Positions 1 through 10,256 of a stretch of 64,000 bases of DNA are shown one piece after another; position 1 is the stretch's first letter, and every line of letters begins with the position of its first letter. Made by a program: the position numbers and the translations under genes. The DNA is from Sphingomonas canadensis (GTDB lineage Bacteria > Pseudomonadota > Alphaproteobacteria > Sphingomonadales > Sphingomonadaceae), in the NCBI RefSeq assembly GCF_026013525.1, contig NZ_JAPDRA010000005.1, positions 186,001 through 250,000 of the forward strand. The letters are read 5' to 3'. The notes beneath the pieces were generated by a model. The model did no database searches and was not told the DNA's origin. It saw nothing but the letters and a program-made list of their open reading frames with translations.

Positions 1-1836
1 GGCCAGCTCGGCGAGCTGGCGGCGCACCGTGGCGTCAACGGCCCGGCTCAGCGCGTCATGGCCCGCATCCTCCAGCGCGGCGGCGGCCTGGGGCACGATG
101 GAGGCGAGCGTCTCGCGCGCATGCGCCGCGGCCTGGGCGGAGGTCTCGCGCACGCGCAGCAGCGCATCGACGAGCTGCGGCGCAGCCTCCTCGGCAAAGC
201 GGCGCGTGGTGGAGATCGCGTCGTCCACGATCGTCTCCAGCGCGTCGGCCTTCTCGCGGCCGTCGGCCAGCGTGTCGAGCAGCGACTGCTGCGTCTTGGC
301 CAGCGTATCGCGCTGCTGGCGGACCACGTCGGCGATCGCCTCGATCGCGTCGTGCGTGCTCTCCGCCGCGGTGACGAGTGCGAGCAGCTCGGGCTTGGAA
401 TCCGCCACCACCTTGCGGCTGGCGGCGATGCGCGCGTCGAGCCGGTCGAGCGCCTCGGGCATGCTCTCGTCCATTTCGCGGGCAACGGCGTCCAGCGCGG
501 TCAACAGGCTGTCGGAGGTGCCGATCACGCCGCGCGCGGTTTCCTCGCCCGCGCGCATCGAAGCGCCCATCGCGTCGAAGCTCTCGGTCAGCGCGCTGAT
601 CGAGGCGGCGAGGCCCTGCGCGCGGTCCATCCCGGCGGCGTGCATCACCGCGAACTCGCGATCGGCGGTCTTCAGCGCATCGGTGATCGACTGGAACAGC
701 GCCTCGCTACGGTCCTTCTGCTCGCCGAGCTGGCCGGACACGCGCGTCACCGCTTCCTCGATCGCGCCGATGCTGGTGCCCAGCGCCTCGATATGATCCT
801 TGCCGGTGCGATCGAGCGCGGCCTGGTTGGCGTTGAGCATCGCCAGCATCGCCTCGCCCTGGGCGGCGATGCCTTTGCGCGCCTCGTCCACCCCGGCGGC
901 GGCGCGATCCAGCACCTCGTCCACCGCCGTGGACATCTCTGCGGTGACCTTTTCCAGCCGGGCGCTGGCGGTCTCGCTCGTCGCCTCCATCCGGGCGATA
1001 TGGGCGGCCAGTCGTTCGGCCGCGCCGCCCGCGACGGCGTCCGCTTCGCGCCCGCGTTCGGCCAGCGCGGTGAGCTGGACGTCGAGCGCGGCGGCGCGCT
1101 GGCCCGCGGCCAGCCCCGCCTCGTCGGCGCGCGCGGCGATCTGGTGCAGCTCCTCGCCCGCGCGGGGCAGCGAGGTAAGCACCACCTCCACCCTCCGCTC
1201 GGCGTCGATCACCGCCTCGCGCAGCGCCTGGGTGCTGGCGTCAACCGATCGCACCTGATGGCTCATCGCCTGCGCCAGCGTGTTCATCCGCTCGCTCGCG
1301 CTTTCGCCCATGGAGGCAAGCGCGCCCGCCTGTTCGGCGAGCAGGCGGCGGTTCTCCTCGATCCGCGCGGCCAGCGCTCCGACGGTCGCCTCCAGGCTGG
1401 CGGCCTCGGCACGCATCGCCCGCGCGGTGGCGCCGAAGCGCCGCGCCTCGGCCGAGCTGGTACGCAGCATCATCAGATAGAGGATGCCGATCAGCGCGGG
1501 CGGCACGCAAACCGCGGCGACGAACTCGATCAGCCCCAGCGGGCTCAGCCCCTCGCGCTGCACCGATGGCAGGAAATATCCGACCACGCCGCCCCAGGCG
1601 ATCACCAGCAGCGATGCGACCAGCGGCGCCACCCAGCCGAAGCGGGGACGGGCGGGAAGATCCTCCGCCCCGTCGTGCAATACGGGGACGGGCGCTGGAA
1701 CGGGTTCCGGAACGAAGGGGGCGGCCGCGGCGGGCGCGGGTTCCGGCTCCGCGGCCTCCGCCTCGGTCAGCACCAGCTCCTCGCCGTCCTCGATCGGCGT
1801 GGCGAGCACGGATTCCTTCTTCGTTCTCGCGGTCAT
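1..1836 (-). CDS. TipN-like membrane-anchored coiled-coil protein (3' end cut by the window)
   Basis: An open frame runs from an ATG at 1836 to the left edge without a stop, so 612 codons are visible and the C terminus is missing. The N terminus is an acidic, Pro/Ala-rich tail of about 75 residues. Two hydrophobic segments follow (about residues 78-97 and 108-128, ending in LIGILYLMML). The rest is a very long Ala/Glu/Arg-rich heptad-type helix with no stop or catalytic motif. Two N-terminal membrane spans plus a giant coiled coil is the architecture of the polarity factor TipN of Caulobacter, which marks the new pole. I infer a TipN-like role from architecture only; annotation as an apolipoprotein-like or generic coiled-coil protein is also possible. 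It is transcribed divergently from the small Hpt-like gene at 1919. Confidence 0.8.
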   Translation of the reverse strand, partial: MTARTKKESVLATPIEDGEELVLTEAEAAEPEPAPAAAAPFVPEPVPAPVPVLHDGAEDLPARPRFGWVAPLVASLLVIAWGGVVGYFLPSVQREGLSPLGLIEFVAAVCVPPALIGILYLMMLRTSSAEARRFGATARAMRAEAASLEATVGALAARIEENRRLLAEQAGALASMGESASERMNTLAQAMSHQVRSVDASTQALREAVIDAERRVEVVLTSLPRAGEELHQIAARADEAGLAAGQRAAALDVQLTALAERGREADAVAGGAAERLAAHIARMEATSETASARLEKVTAEMSTAVDEVLDRAAAGVDEARKGIAAQGEAMLAMLNANQAALDRTGKDHIEALGTSIGAIEEAVTRVSGQLGEQKDRSEALFQSITDALKTADREFAVMHAAGMDRAQGLAASISALTESFDAMGASMRAGEETARGVIGTSDSLLTALDAVAREMDESMPEALDRLDARIAASRKVVADSKPELLALVTAAESTHDAIEAIADVVRQQRDTLAKTQQSLLDTLADGREKADALETIVDDAISTTRRFAEEAAPQLVDALLRVRETSAQAAAHARETLASIVPQAAAALEDAGHDALSRAVDATVRRQLAELA

Positions 1837-1918
1837 GGAACCCGTTTATCATATTTCGGCTGCGGACCAACTCCGTAAGAAACGAAAGATTAAGTGCTTC
1901 TCCGCTAGGCTGCGGCAC

Positions 1919-2212
1919 ATGGCGTATGATCCGGGTGCAATCGATGCGACGTTGGCGGCGGCGGTGGGCGACGAGCCCGCGCTGATCGCGGAGCTTCGCG
2001 AGGCGTTCCTCGACGGCGTTAAGCGCGGTCTGGAGAATATGAAGTCTGCCGGGACGCCCGATGCCTGGACCAGCGCCGCGCTGCGCCTGAAGGGGCTTGC
2101 CGCCAGTTTCGGCGCGGTGCGCCTGATGGCGTTGGCCAACGAGGCCGCCACCGGCCAGGCCCATGACGCCGCCGTGCTGCGCCGCCTCCACCGGGCGATC
2201 GACCGGCTGTAA
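1919..2212 (+). CDS. Degenerate Hpt (histidine phosphotransfer) domain protein
   Basis: A 97-residue protein that is nearly all helix. It contains ALRLKGLAASFGA followed by LMALANEA, which aligns with the Hpt signature AHxLKGxxxxxGA. The phosphoryl-accepting histidine two residues before LKG is a leucine here. The fold is therefore probably an Hpt four-helix bundle that cannot accept phosphate in the usual way. The start ATG at 1919 was chosen because the helical domain begins there; a longer frame upstream overlaps the divergent gene's 5' end and looks non-coding. It may act as a docking or competitor module for response regulators, but no partner is adjacent. Identification as Hpt is by motif only. 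Confidence 0.7.
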   Translation: MAYDPGAIDATLAAAVGDEPALIAELREAFLDGVKRGLENMKSAGTPDAWTSAALRLKGLAASFGAVRLMALANEAATGQAHDAAVLRRLHRAIDRL

Positions 2213-2242
2213 CCGGCGGCTCCAGCGCGGGCGGCCCCGCCG

Positions 2243-3421
2243 CTATCGCTTGCGGCTCAGCTCGCGCATCGCGTCGTCCAGGCCTTGCAGCGACAGCGGG
2301 TACATGCGGTCCTGCATCAGCTCGCGGATCAGGCGGGTGGATTGCGAATAGCCCCAATGCGCCTCGGCCACCGGGTTCAGCCACACCGCGGCGGGATAGG
2401 TGTTGGTCACGCGCTGCATCCACACCGCGCCCGGCTCTTCGTTGAAATGCTCCACCGATCCGCCGGGGTGGCTGATCTCATAGGCGCTCATCGCCGCGTC
2501 GCCGACGAAGATCACCTTGTAATCATGGCCGTATTTGTGGAGCACGTCCCAGGTGGGCGTGCGCTCGGTAAAGCGGCGGCGGTTGTCCTTCCACACGCCT
2601 TCGTACAGGCAGTTGTGGAAATAGAAGAACTCCAGGTTCTTGAACTCGCTGGTCGCCGCGGAGAACAGCTCCTCGCACAGCTTGATGTGCGGGTCCATCG
2701 ATCCGCCGACGTCCAGGAACAGCAGCAGCTTTACCGCATTGTGCCGTTCGGGCCGCATGTGGATGTCCAGCCAGCCCTGGCGCGCGGTGCCCTCGATCGT
2801 CGCGTCCAGGTCCAGCTCCTCGGCGGCACCTTCGCGGGCGAAGCGGCGCAGGCGGCGCAGCGCGACCTTGATGTTGCGCGTCCCCAGCTCCTTGGTGGAA
2901 TCCAGGTTGCGGTATTCGCGGCCTTCCCACACCTTGATCGCGCGCTTGTGCTTGCTCTCGCCGCCGATGCGCACGCCCTCGGGATTATATCCGGAATTGC
3001 CGAAGGGGCTGGTGCCGCCGGTGCCGATCCACTTGCTGCCGCCCTGGTGGCGGCCCTGCTGTTCCTCCAGCCGCTGCTTCAGCGTCTCCATGATCTCGTC
3101 CCACGATCCGAGCGACTGGATCTTCTCCATCTCCTCGGGCGTCAGGAACTTCTCCGCGATCGCCTTCAGCCAGTCCTCGGGCACTTCGGCGGGCGCCACG
3201 CCATAGCTGGAGGAGATGCCGCGAAAGACCTTGGCGAACACCTGGTCGAACCGGTCCAGCAGCCCCTCGTCCTTCACGAAGGTGGCGCGGGCGAGATAGT
3301 AGAAGGCCTCGGGCGTGCGCGCGATCACGTCGCGGTCCAGCGCCTCCAGCAGCACCAGATGCTCCTTCATGCTCGCCTGGATGCCGGCGGCGCGCAGCTC
3401 GTCGATGAAGGAAAAGAACAT
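2243..3421 (-). CDS. CoxE-like VWA domain protein
   Basis: A 392-residue protein of the VWA/CoxE family. These proteins work with MoxR-type AAA ATPases as chaperones that assemble or insert metal cofactors. The C-terminal half holds the metal-site motif LLLFLDVGGSMDPHIK, with Gly at a position that is Ser in classical DxSxS sites, as is usual for this family. The N-terminal half is helical and starts MFFSFIDELRAAGIQ. It is the last gene of a minus-strand cluster: it begins 3 nt after the stop of the glycosyltransferase gene, and a MoxR gene heads the cluster at 6710. The pairing with MoxR is the main functional clue; the client protein is unknown. Confidence 0.88.
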   Translation of the reverse strand: MFFSFIDELRAAGIQASMKEHLVLLEALDRDVIARTPEAFYYLARATFVKDEGLLDRFDQVFAKVFRGISSSYGVAPAEVPEDWLKAIAEKFLTPEEMEKIQSLGSWDEIMETLKQRLEEQQGRHQGGSKWIGTGGTSPFGNSGYNPEGVRIGGESKHKRAIKVWEGREYRNLDSTKELGTRNIKVALRRLRRFAREGAAEELDLDATIEGTARQGWLDIHMRPERHNAVKLLLFLDVGGSMDPHIKLCEELFSAATSEFKNLEFFYFHNCLYEGVWKDNRRRFTERTPTWDVLHKYGHDYKVIFVGDAAMSAYEISHPGGSVEHFNEEPGAVWMQRVTNTYPAAVWLNPVAEAHWGYSQSTRLIRELMQDRMYPLSLQGLDDAMRELSRKR

Positions 3422-3424
3422 GGC

Positions 3425-4825
3425 CTATCGTGCTCCAGCGGCGTCCCGCTCGTACAGCTTCCAGTGCGTGCCGGAAAGGCCGGTGGGGTGCCCCTCTGCC
3501 ACCACATGATAGCGCGCGCCGCAGCGTGCCGGGCTGTCCGGGAAGGGCTGATCGCCGTCGCGATCCAGGAACAGGAAGCGGGCGGGCGGGCAGGGGGCCT
3601 CCACCAGCTCCAGCGGATAGCGCCGCGCCGCCGCCGCCATGCGCAGCACCGGGGCCGATCGCGGATGCTCCACCGCCGCCTGCGCACCCCCGGAGGCGGC
3701 CGCGGCGATCGCCTCCAGCGCCTTGCCCGGATCGGCGCGCAGGTTGCGCACCATGCGCAGGTCGGTGATCAGCGAGGCAACGGTCACCAGCAGCATCAGC
3801 ACCCGCGCCGGCCAGCGAAAGGGGTGGCCGGGCATCAGCCGCGGCCCGGTGCGGATCGCGATCAGCATCAACGCGGCGGCGCCCGCGATCAGATGATAGC
3901 GCGGGGCGCCGCTGTTCGCCGCCCGGATCGCCGCCACGCCCAGCGGGATCGCCAGCGCCAGCAACAGGAAGCGCAGGTCGCGCCGCGGCCCCGGCCGCGC
4001 CTCCGGCGTGTCGGCGGGCGCGAGCAGAAGCAGCCCGGCGATCAGCGCCAGCGGACCGCCCAGCGCCGCGAGCAGCATCGCCCCCACGCCATCGAACCAG
4101 CTTCCGAAGGAAAAGGGCTCAAGATTGCCCATCTGCAATCCGCCGCCCCGCGCATGCGCCGCGCCGAACACCATCGCCACCACCGCCACGGCGGGCAGCG
4201 CCAGCGGCACCAGCACCCGTGCGGCGGTCTTCAGCGCGGCGGCGTTCACGCCGTCGCGGCACAGGCACCACAGCACCCACATCGCCATCGCCGCCAGGCC
4301 GAACACCATGGTGAGCTGCGCCAGCATGCCCAGCAGCACGATCAGCCCCAGCGCGATCCACGGCACCGGCCTCGCGCTATCGTCCAGCCATCGCGCCACG
4401 ATCAGCACCGCCGCCAGCAGCGCGAGCAGCATCGGCGCATAGCCCCGCGCCTCCGCGCCATAGGTCACCAGCAGCGGCGATATGGCGAACAGCAGCGCCG
4501 CCAGCACCGCCGCCGCCCGGCTGTGCCGCAGCGCGATCACCGCGGCCAGCGGGATCGCCGCCGTGCCGCACGCGATCGAAAGCGCGCGCTGGAGCATCGG
4601 GCTGGCCCCCGGCCCGGCGATCTGGAGCCACAGGCTGTTCAGATGGTGGTTGTTGTCGTGATTGATGCCCAGCAGCACGCCCATCGGCGTCCCCGCGTCG
4701 ATCGCCATCGCCGCCGACCACGCCTCGTCCAGCCACAGCGCGCCCTGCGCCGCCGCCAGCCGCAGCGCCAGGCCCAGCAGCGCCAGCCCCCCGATCGCGC
4801 CCCACAGGCGCGCGCGCGGGCTCAA
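3425..4825 (-). CDS. GT39/ArnT-type polytopic membrane glycosyltransferase
   Basis: A 466-residue integral membrane protein with about ten hydrophobic segments. The first periplasmic loop carries LWLDEAWSAA, the acidic Asp-Glu motif typical of PMT/ArnT/GT39 enzymes that transfer sugars from lipid-linked donors. I place the start at TTG 4825, which overlaps the upstream TGA as TTGA, a translational-coupling arrangement; the in-frame sequence further upstream is antisense-like and only overlaps the preceding gene. The last 90 residues are soluble and Arg/Pro-rich, ending in a stop at 3425. The acceptor and sugar cannot be told from sequence. It lies inside the MoxR-to-CoxE operon. Confidence 0.82.
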   Translation of the reverse strand: MSPRARLWGAIGGLALLGLALRLAAAQGALWLDEAWSAAMAIDAGTPMGVLLGINHDNNHHLNSLWLQIAGPGASPMLQRALSIACGTAAIPLAAVIALRHSRAAAVLAALLFAISPLLVTYGAEARGYAPMLLALLAAVLIVARWLDDSARPVPWIALGLIVLLGMLAQLTMVFGLAAMAMWVLWCLCRDGVNAAALKTAARVLVPLALPAVAVVAMVFGAAHARGGGLQMGNLEPFSFGSWFDGVGAMLLAALGGPLALIAGLLLLAPADTPEARPGPRRDLRFLLLALAIPLGVAAIRAANSGAPRYHLIAGAAALMLIAIRTGPRLMPGHPFRWPARVLMLLVTVASLITDLRMVRNLRADPGKALEAIAAAASGGAQAAVEHPRSAPVLRMAAAARRYPLELVEAPCPPARFLFLDRDGDQPFPDSPARCGARYHVVAEGHPTGLSGTHWKLYERDAAGAR

Positions 4826-5418
4826 ATGCCCGCCCCCCGGGGGCTCAGCAGGCGGCGAACCGGGGGCATCCGGATCAGCGCGGCGGCAACCAACAGCACG
4901 GTCATCGTCACGCCCAGCGCCATGCTGTCGGCCCGGCCGATGCGGCCCGAGTAGCTGTAGGCGAAGATGAACCAGATCAGCCATATGCCCGTGGTGTGGA
5001 GCCGTTTCCAGTTTCGGCCTAGCGCCCGCATTGCCGCGTCGCTGGAGGTGACGGCCATTGCGAACATCGCCGCATATCCCGCCCCGCCTACGATGAAGGT
5101 GATCAGCGGCCGGGTGGTGTCGGTCGCCAGCAACTGCCAGGTGAAGCAGGCGCCATGGATTGTGTGGGCTGCGGCAAAGCCCAGCCCGGCATAACGCCGC
5201 TGACGCAACAGCGCGGTGAAGACCCCGCCGTACATCTGGTGCAGCGGCCGTGCGGCAAAGGCGGCGAGGAACCACAGGACGGACCAGCGCGCGGTGAGCC
5301 GCGTGGCCGCCGCGATCCGCTCGTCGAAGCTGCCGGGCATGGCCGCCGCGCCCGCACAGATCGCCAGCGCTCCTGTGGCGGCGACGGCGATCAGCCAGGG
5401 CTTGCGGCCGCCCGCCAT
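4822..5418 (-). CDS. Ferric-reductase-like transmembrane protein
   Basis: A 198-residue protein with about six hydrophobic helices. Histidines are placed as in heme-binding ferric reductase-like domains: AAHTIHG in one helix and KRLHTTGIW in another. The size is close to the heme-binding membrane subunit MsrQ/YedZ or the FRD domain alone, with no FAD or NADPH domain. It starts with ATG 5418, 7 nt after the GFA gene, and its stop overlaps the TTG of the glycosyltransferase. Inferred role: b-type heme electron carrier in the inner membrane. The electron donor and acceptor are unknown. Confidence 0.78.
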   Translation of the reverse strand: MAGGRKPWLIAVAATGALAICAGAAAMPGSFDERIAAATRLTARWSVLWFLAAFAARPLHQMYGGVFTALLRQRRYAGLGFAAAHTIHGACFTWQLLATDTTRPLITFIVGGAGYAAMFAMAVTSSDAAMRALGRNWKRLHTTGIWLIWFIFAYSYSGRIGRADSMALGVTMTVLLVAAALIRMPPVRRLLSPRGAGI

Positions 5419-5425
5419 CGGGCGC

Positions 5426-5854
5426 TCAGCTCGCGGGCGGCGGGGCGGGGGGCTGGCCCGGATGCTGTTCCAGCGCCGGATCGATCACCGCCCAGTCCGG
5501 CGCCTCGGCGGTCCAGATCGCCATGCGCGGGGCCAGCCCGTGCGGCTCGTCCAGGAAGCCGAGGCGCAGCGTGCGGAACTGCGGCCGGGCCGAGGAACGG
5601 CCCATCACCGGCGTACCGCAGCGCGGGCAGAAGCTCTGTGTCAGCGTGTTGCCGCTCGCCGCCACATAGGCTGTGTCGGCCAGCTCGCCCGAAATGATCA
5701 CATCGGCGGTCGCGAACATCGCGTTGGTGGTGGGCGATCCTGCCGCGATCTTGCGGCATTGCGCGCACCAGCATTGGCGCACCGCCGCCGGTTCGCCGCG
5801 GATCTCGGCGGTCACGGCACCACAGGCGCAGCGGCCGGAATAGGGCGCTCCCAC
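5426..5854 (-). CDS. GFA/CENP-V family zinc protein
   Basis: A 142-residue protein with the cysteine pattern of the GFA (glutathione-dependent formaldehyde-activating) fold: GRCACGAV near the N terminus, CWCAQCRK at about residues 28-35, and SFCPRCGTPV at about 74-83. These residues bind structural and catalytic zinc in the family. Members outside true Gfa have mostly unknown substrates, so only the fold is assigned. It begins 7 nt downstream of the MoxR gene and ends 7 nt before the ferric-reductase-like gene, so co-transcription is likely. Confidence 0.85.
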   Translation of the reverse strand: MGAPYSGRCACGAVTAEIRGEPAAVRQCWCAQCRKIAAGSPTTNAMFATADVIISGELADTAYVAASGNTLTQSFCPRCGTPVMGRSSARPQFRTLRLGFLDEPHGLAPRMAIWTAEAPDWAVIDPALEQHPGQPPAPPPAS

Positions 5855-5861
5855 GCCCGCC

Positions 5862-6710
5862 TCAGCCGTTGCGCCGCGCCATGAAGGCGAGGCGTTCGAA
5901 CAGCATGATGTCCTGCTCGTTCTTCAGCAGCGCGCCGTGCAGCGGGGGGATCGCCTTTGTGGGGTCCTTGGCCTGGAGCACGTCCAGCGGCATATCCTCG
6001 TGCAGCAGCAGTTTCAGCCAGTCGAGCAGCTCGCTGGTGGACGGCTTCTTCTTCAGCCCCGGCACCTCGCGCACCGAATAGAAGATATCCATCGCCTTAC
6101 CCACCAGGATCTTCTGGATGCCGGGGAAATGGACGTCGACGATCGCCTGCATCGTCTCGCGGTCCGGGAACTTGATATAGTGGAAGAAGCAGCGGCGCAG
6201 GAAGGCGTCGGGCAGCTCCTTCTCGTTGTTGCTGGTGATGACGACGATCGGGCGCTCGGCGGCGCGAACCGTCTCGCCGGTCTCGTACACATGGAATTCC
6301 ATGCGATCGAGTTCGTGGAGAAGGTCGTTGGGAAACTCGATGTCGGCCTTGTCGATCTCGTCGATCAGCAGCACGGGGAGCTGCGGGCTGGTGAAGGCGT
6401 CCCACAGCTTGCCGCGCTTGATGTAGTTGCCGATCTCATGCACGCGCGGATCGCCGAGCTGGCCGTCGCGCAGCCGCGCCACCGCGTCATATTCGTACAG
6501 GCCCTGGTGCGCCTTGGTGGTGGATTTGATGTTCCATTCGATCAGCGGGGCGCCCACCGCCTTGGCGATCTCATAGGCCAGCACGGTCTTTCCCGTGCCG
6601 GGCTCGCCCTTGACGAGCAGGGGGCGCCGCAGGGTGACGGCGGCATTGACCGCGACCTTCAGGTCATCGGTCGCGACATAGCTTTGGGTGCCTTCGAAAC
6701 GCATGGCCAA
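5862..6710 (-). CDS. MoxR-family AAA+ ATPase
   Basis: A 282-residue ATPase. The Walker A motif GEPGTGKTVLAYE lies at about residues 36-48, the Walker B LLIDEIDKAD at about 115, and the sensor region VVITSNNEKELPDAFLRRC at about 150. These match MoxR proteins that cooperate with VWA partners in cofactor insertion or complex maturation. The start ATG at 6710 gives the standard family N terminus (MAMRFEGTQSYVATDDL). It is the first gene of a compact five-gene minus-strand cluster that ends with a CoxE-like VWA protein. Confidence 0.92.
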   Translation of the reverse strand: MAMRFEGTQSYVATDDLKVAVNAAVTLRRPLLVKGEPGTGKTVLAYEIAKAVGAPLIEWNIKSTTKAHQGLYEYDAVARLRDGQLGDPRVHEIGNYIKRGKLWDAFTSPQLPVLLIDEIDKADIEFPNDLLHELDRMEFHVYETGETVRAAERPIVVITSNNEKELPDAFLRRCFFHYIKFPDRETMQAIVDVHFPGIQKILVGKAMDIFYSVREVPGLKKKPSTSELLDWLKLLLHEDMPLDVLQAKDPTKAIPPLHGALLKNEQDIMLFERLAFMARRNG

Positions 6711-6786
6711 CGGGATAGAGAACCCGTGGCCGCTTGCAACCCTTTCGCTGGGCAGGCGGCCCGATGGCTGGCCTTTCGGGCGGCGT

Positions 6787-7452
6787 TCAGTGGCGCTCGC
6801 GGGCTCCGGCGCGGGCCTCCAGCAGGTCGAACAGCGCGCGGTGCTGGGCGAACATCTGCTGCGCGCCGAACAGCAGCGCGCGTTCCACCGCCGCCTCGCG
6901 GACCAGCGTATCGACGATGGTCATCGTCTCTTCCGCCAGCGGCAGCGCCAGCGGCGGCGCATCGATGCCCAGCCGCGCGGCCGCGCTGTCCAGCACGGTG
7001 CGCACCGCGGCCCAGTCGACCGCCAGCGCCAGCGCGGCGCCCGACGGGGTGCCGGTGCGATCCGATTGCGCCAGCATGTCCAGCGCGTGGCGCTGGGCGG
7101 CGGCGGCGGCTTCCGATTCGGCCTGGCCGGGCGTGCTGGGCAGCGGGCCGGCCGCGGCCACGATCCGCACCAGAAGGGCGCGCTCCTCGGCGAAGGCTTC
7201 GGCCGCTGCCTCCAGCCACTCGCGCTCGGCGGGCTGGCGGGCATGTTCCAGCGCGTGATCGATCACGCCGGGATGCCGTGCATGCAGCAGGCACAAATAA
7301 TGGGCGGCATCGGCCAGGTCGCGCGCCGGCGCGCCGGGGCCGGTCAGGCGGAGAAGGTGCGGATGCGCGGCGACGCCGTCGGACGCGGCCAGCGCGCCCA
7401 TCGCTCCCCAGGCACCGCTCAATCGCGCGATCTGAATGGAGTCGAACGGCAT
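6787..7452 (-). CDS. Conserved-looking hypothetical protein, helical
   Basis: A 221-residue soluble protein rich in Ala, Leu and Arg with no signal peptide or membrane span. I chose ATG 7452 (MPFDSIQIARL) because a good ribosome binding site, AGGGGA, lies just upstream; an earlier in-frame ATG at 7515 lacks one. No motif was recognised. The protein looks all-helical, with conserved-looking His and Trp residues at AHYLCLLHARHPG. It lies 76 nt upstream of the MoxR gene on the same strand and could share its transcript, though the gap is wider than the gaps inside the operon. Confidence 0.65.
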   Translation of the reverse strand: MPFDSIQIARLSGAWGAMGALAASDGVAAHPHLLRLTGPGAPARDLADAAHYLCLLHARHPGVIDHALEHARQPAEREWLEAAAEAFAEERALLVRIVAAAGPLPSTPGQAESEAAAAAQRHALDMLAQSDRTGTPSGAALALAVDWAAVRTVLDSAAARLGIDAPPLALPLAEETMTIVDTLVREAAVERALLFGAQQMFAQHRALFDLLEARAGARERH

Positions 7453-7578
7453 AAGTCCCCTGGAAAAAGCTGACTGCCCACCCGCCCGGAAGCGGTCAGC
7501 GATCAATGCCATCACGGGATATACCGAAGCGCGTAAAGACGTGGTTTATTTGGGGTTTACCAGCACGAAACCGCTGTA

Positions 7579-7601
7579 CCGGCCTGGGATTTCCCGGCCG
7601 G
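7579..7601 (-). terminator. Possible hairpin terminator downstream of the 7671-8156 gene
   Basis: CCGGCC at 7579-7584 pairs with GGCCGG at 7596-7601, and nested GGG/CCC gives about nine pairs around a four-base loop. There is no strong U tract on the minus strand, so intrinsic termination is uncertain. Confidence 0.3.
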
Positions 7602-7670
7602 CGCCGGGTGTTCGCCATCTGCCCGGCGCGGCCAGGCCCATCGCGGGCGTGCCCGTCGCCGGGGCGGGGA

Positions 7671-8156
7671 TCAGGACCCCGCCCGCGCCGTGGCCGGGCC
7701 GGGCTCCGGCCGGTCGGCGGGAAGCTGGCCCGCCTCGGCCTTCAGCGCCGCGGCCTTTTCCGCGGGGCAGGGGCCGGGCTCGCCCAGGCTGAGCGCGGCG
7801 ACGCCCTGGCTCATCCCGTGCAGGATGCCGGCATAGGCCATCGCCTTGCCCGCATAGCCGTTGGCCCGCAGCGCGCGCATGAAGGGCAGGAACGATCCCT
7901 CGCGCCAATCGAGCTGGCATGCCTCCATCTGCGCCGAAAGATCGCCGCGGCGGATGATCTTCACCTCCAGCGCGCGCGGCATCAGGGGGCGGGCGAATTC
8001 CTCGGGCGTCTCTGGCGGCACCTTGGTCCCGTCGTCCAGCACCGCTTCGGCGATGTTGATCCGCGCCAGATAGGTCAGCCCCTCCACCTTCTCCGGCGTG
8101 GGTTCGCGCGATTGCGCGGCGGCGGGCAGGGCGGCGCAGACCAGCCCCGCCGCCAT
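7671..8156 (-). CDS. Exported hypothetical protein
   Basis: A 161-residue protein whose N terminus (AAGLVCAALPAAAQS) looks like the end of a signal peptide with an AxA cleavage site. From the ATG at 8156 the leader is short and has no basic residue. An in-frame CTG at 8174 would add LAIRAA and give a textbook signal peptide, so the true start may be non-canonical. The mature part has two cysteines (EACQLDWREGSF and EPGPCPAE) that may form a disulfide. It ends in a Pro/Ala-rich tail. It begins 20 nt after the rpoD stop on the same strand, so it may be read from the rpoD transcript. Function unknown. Confidence 0.65.
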   Translation of the reverse strand: MAAGLVCAALPAAAQSREPTPEKVEGLTYLARINIAEAVLDDGTKVPPETPEEFARPLMPRALEVKIIRRGDLSAQMEACQLDWREGSFLPFMRALRANGYAGKAMAYAGILHGMSQGVAALSLGEPGPCPAEKAAALKAEAGQLPADRPEPGPATARAGS

Positions 8157-8175
8157 CGCCGCGCGGATCGCCAGC

Positions 8176-10212
<2,037 letters not shown>

Positions 10213-10256
10213 CTATTGCCCTCGAAACACAGGATGGCGGCTATTTTACACCGCCC

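Noticed and set aside
2285..4954. A plus-strand open frame of nearly 900 codons
   Set aside because: Antisense to the VWA and glycosyltransferase genes, low-complexity His/Arg/Gln translation, no family motifs.
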